Positions 54,089-62,477 of a stretch of DNA of 64,000 nt are shown here, one piece after another. The stretch's first letter is position 1, and the number at the start of each line of letters is the position of its first letter. The translations under genes were made by a program, and so were the position numbers. The stretch is from Andreprevotia chitinilytica DSM 18519 (lineage in GTDB: Bacteria; Pseudomonadota; Gammaproteobacteria; Burkholderiales; Chitinibacteraceae), in contig NZ_JONM01000001.1 in assembly GCF_000711875.1 (NCBI RefSeq), forward strand, positions 475,934 to 539,933, given 5' to 3'. The notes below the pieces were generated by a model. It did not search any database and was not told the origin of the DNA. It saw nothing but the letters and a program-made list of their open reading frames with translations.

Positions 54089-56320
54089 TTACTTCCTGAG
54101 CAAGCGTAAACCATTCCCCACCACCAGCAAACTCGCGCCTACATCGGCAAACACCGCCATCCACATCGTGCCGACGCCAGCCAAAGTCAGTGCGAGGAAG
54201 GTCGCCTTGATACTCAGCGCCAGGACGATGTTTTGCACCAGCACCGCATGCGTCGCCCGTGACAAGCGCACGAAGGCGGGCAGCTTGCGCAGGTCATCGT
54301 CCATCAGTGCCACATCGGCGGTTTCGATGGCAGTACCGGTGCCGAGTGCGCCCATCGCGAAGCCGATATTGGCGCGGGCGAGGGCAGGGGCGTCGTTGAT
54401 GCCGTCACCGACCATGCCGACGACGCCATTCCCACCGAGTAACTCGATGGCCTTGAGCTTGTCTTCCGGCAGCTGGTTGCCCAGCGCCTCATCGATGCCA
54501 ACTTGCTGGGCGATGGCTTCGGCGGTGTGCGGATTATCGCCAGTGAGCATCACCGTCTTGATGCCTAATGCATGCAGATCGGCGACAGCGGCGCGGCTGG
54601 ATGCCTTCACGGTATCGGCGACGGCGAACAGGGCCAGCACTTGCTGCTCATCCACCAGCATCACAACGGTTTTGCCTTGCCGCTCCAGCGCATCCAGCCG
54701 GGCTTCCAGCTCGGGCGAGCAACGGTTGAGCTCTTCCACCAGGCGATGATTGCCCAGCCAGTAATTTTGCCCGGCAATCTCGCCGCGTACGCCACGGCCG
54801 AGAAGGGCTTCAAACGCCACGACTTCCAGCCGTGCGATACCCGTTGCCGCCTTGGCTACCGCTTGCGAAACCGGGTGATCGGAGCGCCCGGCGAGGGACG
54901 CTGCCAACGCTTGGCAACGTGCCGTACCCAGATTGGTGAGCGCGACAAAGTCGGTCTGTTCCGGCTTGCCGTGGGTGAGGGTGCCGGTCTTGTCCAGCGC
55001 CAGCCACGTGAGCTTGCGGCCTTCTTCCAGATACACGCCGCCCTTGATCAAGATGCCGCGCCGCGCCGCTGCGGCCAGACCACTGACGATGGTGACCGGG
55101 GTCGAGATCACCAAGGCGCAAGGGCAAGCGATGACTAGCAAGACGAGCGCTTTGTAGGCCCACTCTTGCCAACTGCCACTCATCAACAGCGGAGGAACAA
55201 ACGCCACCAGCAAGGCAATCACGAACACGACCGGGGTGTAGATACGGGCGAATTGATCGACGAAGCGTTGCGTCGGTGCCTTGGCGCCTTGCGCGGCCTC
55301 GACGGCGTGGATGATGCGCGCCAGCGTGGTGTTGTTCGCCGCTGCCGTGACGCGATATTCGAACGAGCCGGTTTCGTTGATGGTGCCGGCGAACACGGCA
55401 TCCCCGACGGTTTTGTCGACCGGCAGACTTTCACCAGTGATTGGCGCTTGGTTGATCGCCGACGCGCCGCGCACGATGTCGCCATCCAGACCGATGCGTT
55501 CGCCCGGCTGCACGCGGACAACGCTACCGAGCGCGACCGATTGCGCATCGACCGCCAACCAGCTGCCATCGGCCTGCTGCACAGTGGCTTTGTCTGGCGT
55601 GAGTTGCATCAAGCCGGCAATGGCGTTGCGTGCGCGATCAAGCGATTTGGCCTCGATCAATTCGGCGATGGTGAACAGCACCATCACCATCGCGGCTTCC
55701 GGCCACTGGCGCAGGATCAGTGCACCGGTCACGGCGATGCTCATCAAGGCATTGATATTGAGATTGCCGTTGCGGACCGCGACCCAGCCTTTCTTGTAGG
55801 TGGTCAGGCCGCAGCTCAGTACGGCGATCAGCGCCAGCAGGGCGACCAACCATTCCGGCCCGCCAGCCCATGAGGCAGCCTCTGCCCCTACAGCCGCCAC
55901 ACCGGACAAAGCCAGCGGCCACCACGGTTTGGCGGGCTCAGCAACTGGTGCGGTACGAACGCCAGCCTCGTGCACTTCCGGCGTGAATCCCAAGGCGCGA
56001 ATCGCCGTCAGAATCTGCGGATATGCGTCCGCCGCATGAGTCACCGTCAGCACGCGCTGCATCAGGTTGAATTCCATGCCATGCACCGCTGCCATGCCGC
56101 CGAGTTTCTTGCGGATCAGCGTTTCTTCGGTCGGGCAATCCATCTGCATGATGCGGATTGCGGTGACCACGCCCTCAGCGGAGATGCTTGGCGCGGCAAG
56201 CTGTTGCAATACCGGCGCGGGAGCATGGTCGTGGTCATGCCCGGCGTGATCGTGATGGGCATGGACATGTCCTTGGATTTTGGTGTGCTTGGCGTGATCG
56301 TGGTTGCAGCAGCCGGCCAT
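54089..56320 (-). CDS. Zn/Cd/Pb-exporting P1B-type ATPase
   Basis: The 743-residue inner-membrane pump opens with a Cys/His-rich stretch (AGCCNHDHAKHTKIQGHVHA, then HHDHAGHDHDHAP) and a heavy-metal domain in which the usual MxCxxC is MDCPTEE, a variant seen in CadA/PbrA-type pumps. It then has the phosphatase loop GESLPVDK, the membrane CPC motif in ACPCALVIST, the phosphorylation site DKTGTLTHGK and the hinge GDGINDAPALARANIGFAMG. Zn, Cd or Pb export is favoured over copper by the variant domain and the CadR-like regulator next door. ATG at 56320 is preceded by AAGGAG. It is divergent from the MerR gene. Confidence 0.93.
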   Translation of the reverse strand: MAGCCNHDHAKHTKIQGHVHAHHDHAGHDHDHAPAPVLQQLAAPSISAEGVVTAIRIMQMDCPTEETLIRKKLGGMAAVHGMEFNLMQRVLTVTHAADAYPQILTAIRALGFTPEVHEAGVRTAPVAEPAKPWWPLALSGVAAVGAEAASWAGGPEWLVALLALIAVLSCGLTTYKKGWVAVRNGNLNINALMSIAVTGALILRQWPEAAMVMVLFTIAELIEAKSLDRARNAIAGLMQLTPDKATVQQADGSWLAVDAQSVALGSVVRVQPGERIGLDGDIVRGASAINQAPITGESLPVDKTVGDAVFAGTINETGSFEYRVTAAANNTTLARIIHAVEAAQGAKAPTQRFVDQFARIYTPVVFVIALLVAFVPPLLMSGSWQEWAYKALVLLVIACPCALVISTPVTIVSGLAAAARRGILIKGGVYLEEGRKLTWLALDKTGTLTHGKPEQTDFVALTNLGTARCQALAASLAGRSDHPVSQAVAKAATGIARLEVVAFEALLGRGVRGEIAGQNYWLGNHRLVEELNRCSPELEARLDALERQGKTVVMLVDEQQVLALFAVADTVKASSRAAVADLHALGIKTVMLTGDNPHTAEAIAQQVGIDEALGNQLPEDKLKAIELLGGNGVVGMVGDGINDAPALARANIGFAMGALGTGTAIETADVALMDDDLRKLPAFVRLSRATHAVLVQNIVLALSIKATFLALTLAGVGTMWMAVFADVGASLLVVGNGLRLLRK

Positions 56321-56344
56321 GATGGACTCCTTACTGAATATGTG

Positions 56345-56379
56345 GTGCAGTAAACACCCTGAAGCCACTACAGGGTCAA
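56345..56379 (-). promoter_or_regulatory. MerR-type promoter of the Zn/Cd ATPase
   Basis: Reading toward the ATPase, TTGACC (-35) is followed by a 19-bp spacer and TTTACT (-10). The long spacer is the hallmark of MerR-activated promoters. A dyad with arms ACCCTG and CAGGGT (56356-56376) fills the spacer, and matches the CadR/PbrR operator pattern. Confidence 0.85.
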
Positions 56380-56393
56380 CACCGGAGGCCACG

Positions 56394-56828
56394 ATGAAAA
56401 TTGGTGAACTGGCGCAAGCCGCACAATGCAGCGTCGAGACGGTGCGCTACTACGAAAAAGAAGGCCTGCTCCCCGCGCCAACCCGCACGGAAAGCAACTA
56501 CCGCAGCTACGGGCCGGAGCACGCCGAGCGCCTGCGCTTCATCCGCAACTGCCGCGCGCTCGACATGACCCACGATGAAATCCGCACGCTGCTGGGCTTC
56601 GCCGACGATCCGGCCGCTGGCTGTGGCGCGGTGAACGAGCTGGTGGATGCGCATATCGGCCATGTCGATGCGCGCATCGCCGAGCTGATGCACCTCAAAC
56701 AGCAGCTGGTCGATCTCCGCCTGCGCTGTGGCGGGGAATCCGCCGACGATTCCTGCGGGATTTTGCAAGGGCTGACGGAAATGGAAACGGAGGCGCGGCC
56801 GGCGCATCGGCATACGCATCTGGGGTGA
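56394..56828 (+). CDS. cadR: MerR-family Cd/Pb/Zn-responsive regulator (CadR/PbrR type)
   Basis: The 144-residue protein has a MerR DNA-binding domain (MKIGELAQAAQCSVETVRYY, GLLPAPTRTESNYRSYGPEH), a long dimer helix and cysteines at 77 (AAGCGAV), 112 and 121 (RCGGESADDSC). Cys77, Cys112 and a third Cys near 119 bind Cd or Pb in CadR/PbrR; the third is two residues later here. A His-rich tail (HRHTHLG) is present as in CadR. It is divergent from the ATPase gene across the operator at 56356-56376, and likely activates it when metal is bound. Confidence 0.93.
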   Translation: MKIGELAQAAQCSVETVRYYEKEGLLPAPTRTESNYRSYGPEHAERLRFIRNCRALDMTHDEIRTLLGFADDPAAGCGAVNELVDAHIGHVDARIAELMHLKQQLVDLRLRCGGESADDSCGILQGLTEMETEARPAHRHTHLG

Positions 56829-56920
56829 CGGGCGGGAACGAGGCTGTGGCGAGCGCTTTCGAGACCAACCTCGCGCACAGTCACAAAAATCAAATGCCCA
56901 TGTAATTATTTACCCCTAGG

Positions 56921-56953
56921 CTTGCCGCTTCTTTAACCAGCTGAAACGGCAAG
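56921..56953 (+). promoter_or_regulatory. Hairpin just before the phosphodiesterase-like gene start
   Basis: Arms CTTGCCG (56921-56927) and CGGCAAG (56947-56953) form a 7-bp inverted repeat ending 3 bp before the ATG at 56957, with no clear Shine-Dalgarno sequence outside it. It could control translation or be a DNA operator. Confidence 0.4.
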
Positions 56954-56956
56954 TCC

Positions 56957-58591
56957 ATGAACCTCAAACTTCTCGCGCTCCCGGTCATCGGGGCAGCGCT
57001 GCTCGCAGGCTGTAATAACAGCGACGACACCACGACGGCGCCGGTCGCCACCACGCTCTCCGCCGCGCATGTACTGCTGATCAGCGTCGATGGTTTGCAC
57101 CAGCAAGACCTCGCGAACTGCCTGGCTGCGAAAACCTGTCCCAATCTGGCTGCACTGGCGCAGACCGGCGTGAACTACTCCGCCGCGATGACACCGGGTC
57201 TGTCGGATTCCTTCCCCGGTCTGGCCGCATTGGTCACCGGTGGCTCGCCGAAAACAGCCGGCATGTTCTACGACGTGTCGTACGACCGCACGCTGTTTGC
57301 CCCCAGCGATACCACCTGTACCGGCAAGCAAGGCTGGAACGTGATTTTCGATGAGACCACCGGCATCGACGGCATGAACGGCGGCGCGCTGGTCCATCTG
57401 GACGGCGGTGGCGCATTCAACCCGCAAGCCATTCCGCATGCCTTGGTCGGCGGTCAGTGCGTGCCGGTTTATCCGCACAACTACATCAAGACCAATACGC
57501 TGTTCGAAGTCGTGAAAGCCAATATCGTCGGTGCGCGCACCGCATGGGCAGACAAGCACGCCTGGGGTTATGACTGGCTGAACGGCCCGTCCGGCAAGGG
57601 CGTGGACGACTTGGCCCGCACGGAAATCAACTCGATCGATGCGGCCACCAAGACGGATTACACCGACGTCTATACCCACACCGAAACCTTCGACAACTTC
57701 CATGTGCAAGCCATCATCAACCAGATCGATGGCAAGGATTCGACTGGCGCGGTGAATGCCAATGTCCCGACCGTATTCGGCACCAACTTCCAAACCCTGA
57801 GCGTGGCGCAGAAGGCACTGAACGCCAAGGGCGGCGGCTATACCGATGCCAACTTCACTGCCGGCCCGCAAGTCGCTGCCGCGATTACCTATGTTGATGC
57901 ATCCATCGGCAAAATCATCGCCGAGCTGAAGGCCAAGAACCTGTTCGCCTCGACGCTGATCGTCGTCAGCGCCAAGCATGGCCAGTCACCGAGCGATCAC
58001 AGCAAATTGGTCAAGAATGGCGATACGTTGACCGCGCTGCTGCAAGCCAACAACTATCTGGATTCGACCGGCAAGTGGGGGCAGAACAACAACACGAACG
58101 CACTCAACGACGGCACGGGTCTGGCTGGCACAGGCATGGTGCAAACCGACGACGTCGGCCTGATCTGGCTGCGTGATCAAACCCAACTGGCTGCGGCAGT
58201 CGCCACCTTGAACGCCAACCTGGGCTGCACCGGCACCGGCATTTGCGCCAATGGCGCGCAGGCTTATGTCCTCTCCGGCACACAGCTGGCCGCGCAGTTT
58301 GGCGACCCGGCCGCCGGCCGCACGCCGGACATCATCGTGCAGCCGAACCCGGGTGTGATCTACACCGGCAGCACCAAGAAGGACGCTGAACACGGCGGCA
58401 ATGCGCCAGACGACAGCCATGTGGCGTTGCTGGTGTCGTTCCCGACCCTGCAAGCACAGACCAATGCCACCAGCGTGGGCACGACGCAAGTCGCGCCGAC
58501 GATCCTGAAGGCACTCAGCCTTGACCCGAACCTGCTGAATTCGGTCAAGACTGAAGGCACCAAGGTCTTGCCGGGCCTGGGATACAACTGA
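56957..58591 (+). CDS. Alkaline phosphatase/phosphodiesterase-family lipoprotein
   Basis: The 544-residue precursor has a lipobox signal (VIGAALLAGCNNSDD). The mature protein resembles the type I phosphodiesterase/nucleotide pyrophosphatase (alkaline phosphatase) superfamily: LLISVDGLHQQDL (metal Asp), a PGLSDSFPGLAALVTGGSPK stretch supplying the nucleophile Thr/Ser, KHGQSPSDHSK (metal His/Asp) and DAEHGGNAPDDSHVALLVSF (third metal site). It is probably anchored at the outer membrane facing the periplasm. Substrate is unknown. A terminator follows, so the gene is monocistronic. Confidence 0.85.
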   Translation: MNLKLLALPVIGAALLAGCNNSDDTTTAPVATTLSAAHVLLISVDGLHQQDLANCLAAKTCPNLAALAQTGVNYSAAMTPGLSDSFPGLAALVTGGSPKTAGMFYDVSYDRTLFAPSDTTCTGKQGWNVIFDETTGIDGMNGGALVHLDGGGAFNPQAIPHALVGGQCVPVYPHNYIKTNTLFEVVKANIVGARTAWADKHAWGYDWLNGPSGKGVDDLARTEINSIDAATKTDYTDVYTHTETFDNFHVQAIINQIDGKDSTGAVNANVPTVFGTNFQTLSVAQKALNAKGGGYTDANFTAGPQVAAAITYVDASIGKIIAELKAKNLFASTLIVVSAKHGQSPSDHSKLVKNGDTLTALLQANNYLDSTGKWGQNNNTNALNDGTGLAGTGMVQTDDVGLIWLRDQTQLAAAVATLNANLGCTGTGICANGAQAYVLSGTQLAAQFGDPAAGRTPDIIVQPNPGVIYTGSTKKDAEHGGNAPDDSHVALLVSFPTLQAQTNATSVGTTQVAPTILKALSLDPNLLNSVKTEGTKVLPGLGYN

Positions 58592-58641
58592 TCGGCGAGG
58601 ATTTGACGCAGGCACCCTGTCTGCGCCAAACCGCACCCAAA

Positions 58642-58670
58642 CACAAAAGCCCCATCATGGGGCTTTTGTG
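58642..58670. terminator. Rho-independent terminator
   Basis: A 12-bp stem (CACAAAAGCCCC with GGGGCTTTTGTG) and 5-base loop ATCAT precede TTTTTG. It ends the phosphodiesterase-like transcript 50 bp after its stop. Confidence 0.93.
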
Positions 58671-59343
58671 TTTTTGAGCCGGCTGGCGACGTCGGGAGCG
58701 TGTCCGAATGAAACAACCGTTCGTCGCTTCATCCGTCCCTTCGTCCTTCGTAATGCTTCTGTCATGCGCTGGTTCGCACCAGAAAACCATCTTTGCCAAC
58801 GCATACCTCCCTCTGCTTTAGCGTCGTGATCGAGTACGCCAAGCGGCCCGAATGCGCCGTTACAGGCTCGATTACGCACCACCCAAACCGATTTGGCCCA
58901 TCCAGTCTTTCGCCCCTGATTTCAAAGATCATAAGTTTAATTACTAATTAAAACAAAAACCTAAAACGAAAATTACCCTTGTTGACAGCGTGTGGCGCGT
59001 GGCGGTAGCCTTTTGTAAAGCATGCTTTACATTGCAGTGCAGCAACAAATGCCAGTCGGCGCAGCATTTGCTCACTGTATTGCACCCGGATTTGCCAGTG
59101 CCAGATTCAAGCAATGTCGCGACTGCCGGGTGATTGCACCAAGCCGCCCTGGGCTTGCGTCGACCGCGCACCCGCAATGTGGCGATGCAACACGAAACAG
59201 TGATCCGCTCGCGCAGCATGGCGGATCTGAAGTACCGCCCGGCGGGCCTTTGCCTGCCATGCGGGCATATCCATGCCGTCTTTTCGGGCGCTTCGCTCGT
59301 GAGACGGCCCACCGCAAAACCTGGATACAAGGAGGAGGCTCAA
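58671..59343 (+). other. Long upstream region of the MMPL exporter with an 18-bp palindrome
   Basis: This 670-bp stretch lacks a convincing gene. It holds an AT-rich tract at about 58930-58978, a TTGACA hexamer at 58982-58987 and a perfect palindrome at 59014-59031 (below). An in-frame extension of the MMPL reading frame back to 59134 exists but has atypical content and poor start context. Confidence 0.55.
59014..59031. promoter_or_regulatory. Perfect 18-bp palindrome, candidate repressor operator
   Basis: TGTAAAGCA is followed immediately by TGCTTTACA, 27 bp downstream of a TTGACA hexamer. The form fits TetR-like or GntR-like repressor sites. No such regulator gene is adjacent, so it would be controlled in trans. 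Confidence 0.55.
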
Positions 59344-61743
59344 GTGTTCGCATCGCTGATCAAGAATTACGCCGCCGCCGTCGTGAAGTACCGATGGCTG
59401 GTCTTGATAACGACCCTGCTGATTACGGTTGGCTTGGGGTCGAGAATCGCATCGCTCAAGCTCGATAACGACCCGGATCTGTGGTCGCCGCAAAACCACG
59501 AGTTCATCAAGACCACGCATACGCTGGAGAAGGTTTTCGGCGGCCGTAACGTGACCGTGATCGGCATCGTCCCCAAGCATGGCGATATCTACACGCCCGC
59601 CATCATGGACAAGATCCGCCATATCCAGGCCGGCATCGTCGCCATGCCGGAGGCGGTAAAACACAATGTGGTGAGCCTCGCTGCCAAGCGCGTCAAGGAC
59701 ATCCAGGGCGATGCGGATGGCATGGTCGTGCGCAACATCCTGCCGAGCGGCACCCCCACCGCAGCCGAGCTGGAAGGTATCCGGCAAGCCATCGGCCGCA
59801 ACCCGATCTATGAAAACGCCTTGGTCTCGCCCGATGGCAAGGCCGCCGCTGTGATCGCGGATTTCCGCATTCCGCCGGAAAACGCCGCCTACGCGCCGCT
59901 GTACAAGAAACTGCAAGACATCGCCGAACGCGAGCGCGATGCGGATACCGACATCCTGCTGGGTGGCCAGCCGATCGAGGCCGCGCACTTCGAATTCGCC
60001 ATGCAGAAGATGCCGATGTATTTCGGCCTCGCCTTCCTCATCATCATGACGGTGCAACTGCTGGCTTTCCGCAGCCTGCAAGGCATGCTGCTGCCGATGG
60101 TGACGGCCATCATCTCCGTGCTGTGGGGGCTGGGCTGCATGGCCTTGGCCGGCATCCACATGGATGCGCTCAATACCACCACGCCGATCCTGATCATGGC
60201 GGTAGCCACCGGCCACGCGGTGCAGATCCTCAAGCGTTATTACGAAGAACTCGATGCCGTCATCATCAGCGGGCTGCATCTGGATAAGGCTGGCCACGCC
60301 AATATGGGGGTCGCCAACCGTCTGGCTGTTTCCCGCTCGCTCGGCAATGTCGGCCCGGTCATGCTCACGGCCGGGTTGATCTCCGCCATCGTGTTCTTCT
60401 CGATGCAACTGTCTGATGTGGCCATGATTCGCCACTTCGGCTTCTTCGCCGGCATTGGCGTGTTGTCCGCGCTGGTGATCGAGTTCACCTTCATTCCGTC
60501 GCTTCGCGCCATCCTGCCAGCCATGGCACGCAAACCGCGCAAGCCGGATTTCGTCGACGGGTTGCTGGCCAATATCGGCAAGCTGCTGACCCGGCCGGGT
60601 GCATCGCGCGTGGTGCTGATCTGTTCTGCCGTGCTGATCACCATTGCCGGTCTGGGAGCCAGCCAGCTCGTGGTGGATAACAGCGTCAAGCAATACACGC
60701 CGGGCGATAGCCAGATCCGCAAGGACAGCGCGGTGCTGGATGCCAAGTTCGGCGGCACCGATTCGATCGCTTTCCTGGTTGAAGGGCAGGGCGTCGATAG
60801 CCTGAAAGACCCCAAGGTGCTGGCCGCCATGACCAAGCTGCAGGCCTTTCTGGAGCAACAGCCCAATGTCGGCAAGACCCAGTCGCTGGCCGACCTGATC
60901 CGCCGCATGAACCGCTCGATGCACGGCGACGACAAGGCGTATGACGTCATCCCCGGCGACGGCAATCTGGTCTCGCAATACCTGCTGCTGTATTCGATGT
61001 CCGGCCAGCCGGATGACTTCGACAACATGGTCGACAGCAACTACCAGCGCGCTGTGGTCTGGACCTACATCAAGACCGACAGCACCGCCTATGCCGAACA
61101 GCTCTGGCGCAAATGCCTGCCGCTGATCAAGCGTGAATTCCCGGCGAATGTGACGGTGCGCCTGGGTGGCGGCCTGCCGCAAACGATGGCGATCAACAGC
61201 TCGCTGGTCGATACCAAGGTCCAGAGCATCGGGCAGATGGCGCTGGTGGTGTTTGTGCTCTCCAGTCTGGTGTTTGCTTCGCTGGTCGGCGGCCTGTTGG
61301 TGGTCGCGCCCTTGGCAGCCATCGTGCTGGTCAATTTCGGCCTGATGGGCTGGCTGGGCATTCCGCTCGACATGGGTACGGCCACCACCATGGCGATGGT
61401 GACCGGCATTGGCGCGGACTATGAGATCTACATGCTCTACCGGCTGCGCGAGGAGTTCACCCGCCAAGGCGATCTCAACGCCGCGCTGCGTACTTCGTTG
61501 CTGACCTCGGGCAAGGCGGTGCTGTTCGTCGCGCTCTCGATCGCCGGTGGTTATGCCGCGCTGCTGATCGCGGACTTCCGTTTCTACCCGCGCCTGGGCT
61601 GGACCATGATCGTGACGATGTTCATCAGTGCGCTGCTGTCGCTGCTGCTGCTGCGGGCCATCATTGCCGTCTTCAAGCCGAAATTCATCATCGGCAGCCG
61701 CAACAAGACCGCTGGCGGTCTGCTGGCGGCGGAGAAAGCCTGA
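59344..61743 (+). CDS. MMPL/RND-superfamily (HAE-3 type) transporter
   Basis: The 799-residue membrane protein has 12 helices in two MMPL halves, each with a large periplasmic loop. N-terminal YRWLVLITTLLITVGLGSRI and the DNDPDLWSPQNHEFIKTTHT block are typical for RND transporters of the hydrophobe/amphiphile type 3 family, used for lipids or hopanoids. ILIMAVATGHAVQILKRYYE and TMAMVTGIGADYEIYMLYRL are the helix-4/helix-10 motifs. Start is GTG at 59344 with AAGGAGGAGG upstream. Cargo is unknown. A stem-loop follows the stop. Confidence 0.9.
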   Translation: MFASLIKNYAAAVVKYRWLVLITTLLITVGLGSRIASLKLDNDPDLWSPQNHEFIKTTHTLEKVFGGRNVTVIGIVPKHGDIYTPAIMDKIRHIQAGIVAMPEAVKHNVVSLAAKRVKDIQGDADGMVVRNILPSGTPTAAELEGIRQAIGRNPIYENALVSPDGKAAAVIADFRIPPENAAYAPLYKKLQDIAERERDADTDILLGGQPIEAAHFEFAMQKMPMYFGLAFLIIMTVQLLAFRSLQGMLLPMVTAIISVLWGLGCMALAGIHMDALNTTTPILIMAVATGHAVQILKRYYEELDAVIISGLHLDKAGHANMGVANRLAVSRSLGNVGPVMLTAGLISAIVFFSMQLSDVAMIRHFGFFAGIGVLSALVIEFTFIPSLRAILPAMARKPRKPDFVDGLLANIGKLLTRPGASRVVLICSAVLITIAGLGASQLVVDNSVKQYTPGDSQIRKDSAVLDAKFGGTDSIAFLVEGQGVDSLKDPKVLAAMTKLQAFLEQQPNVGKTQSLADLIRRMNRSMHGDDKAYDVIPGDGNLVSQYLLLYSMSGQPDDFDNMVDSNYQRAVVWTYIKTDSTAYAEQLWRKCLPLIKREFPANVTVRLGGGLPQTMAINSSLVDTKVQSIGQMALVVFVLSSLVFASLVGGLLVVAPLAAIVLVNFGLMGWLGIPLDMGTATTMAMVTGIGADYEIYMLYRLREEFTRQGDLNAALRTSLLTSGKAVLFVALSIAGGYAALLIADFRFYPRLGWTMIVTMFISALLSLLLLRAIIAVFKPKFIIGSRNKTAGGLLAAEKA

Positions 61744-62047
61744 TCGATTTGCGCGTATTCACCGGCCCAATCTGCATATTGTTTGATTGGGTCGGCGCCT
61801 GACCGGAATGATTCAGTGTATTGATAAATACGGTTATCAAATATCGCAAATTGATCTGAAATTAAATCCACCAGCAATCAATCGACGAATCAGACGCGTT
61901 GGTTGAAAACAAAGCCTGATTCAGCAATACAAACCTGTCTTTTTACAGGGTTGACAGTTGAAATGCCATCTCTATAGTTGACACAAATCAGTTGATGCAA
62001 ATCAGGCTTTACATCACGAGCCCCATTTCGAATAAGATTATTTACGA
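61744..62047 (+). other. Intergenic region with stem-loop and promoter
   Basis: The 304 bp hold a stem-loop at 61762-61795 (CCCAATC with GATTGGG), no T-run, and a strong promoter at 61951-61978. Direct repeats CAAATCAG at 61984-61991 and 61998-62005 are 14 bp apart just downstream of the promoter. No gene was seen. Confidence 0.55.
61951..61978 (+). promoter_or_regulatory. Strong sigma-70 promoter for the membrane-protein/epimerase/XRE genes
   Basis: TTGACA at 61951-61956, a 16-bp spacer and TATAGT at 61973-61978 match the consensus closely. The start would fall about 60 bp before the ATG at 62048. Confidence 0.75.
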
Positions 62048-62458
62048 ATGAGCGATTCAATGAACGAAGAGCAAACCTTCCCGGTTCAACCCCTTTATAT
62101 TTTCAGGATTGTCTTGGGTTTGCTGGTGCTGGGCAGTCTGGTTGTGGCGGCTTATGCCTTGCCACTTTCCGATGCTTCACCATTGGCACGCTATTTACAG
62201 ATCAGCGGCTTGGCCCTGCTTGCAGCGACCATCGTTCCTTCTGTCTGGTACGTATACAACTCGATGGATGAATTGCAGAAAATCCTGCACCAGAGTGCCT
62301 GCGCATCCAGCTTATCGCTGATTGCAGCCATTTCCGCCATCGTCGGCATTCTGCAAGCGAATGAGCTGATTCCCGTATTCAATCAATTCTGGACCTTGGG
62401 AACCATCATCGGGGTTTGGGGCGTCAACCTCATGCTGGTTGATAAACGCTACAAATAA
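62048..62458 (+). CDS. Small four-helix membrane protein
   Basis: The 136-residue protein has four membrane helices (about residues 18-38, 48-70, 83-103 and 113-130), with VWYVYNSMDELQKILHQSAC in between. Small membrane proteins of this build usually stand next to a small XRE regulator, and one is encoded at 63599-63787 after one intervening gene. Function is unknown; paired proteins are thought to sense membrane state. The upstream promoter at 61951 serves it. Confidence 0.75.
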   Translation: MSDSMNEEQTFPVQPLYIFRIVLGLLVLGSLVVAAYALPLSDASPLARYLQISGLALLAATIVPSVWYVYNSMDELQKILHQSACASSLSLIAAISAIVGILQANELIPVFNQFWTLGTIIGVWGVNLMLVDKRYK

Positions 62459-62477
62459 GCGGCTTTTACGGAGAGAA

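Noticed and set aside
59134-59343. 70-residue N-terminal extension of the MMPL transporter
   Set aside because: Not hydrophobic or conserved in type; the GTG at 59344 is directly preceded by AAGGAGGAGG and gives the usual start of the family.
59107-61467. 786-codon open frame on the minus strand opposite the MMPL gene
   Set aside because: Same low-complexity His/Gln/Arg-rich composition and no motif; the plus-strand MMPL protein explains the region.
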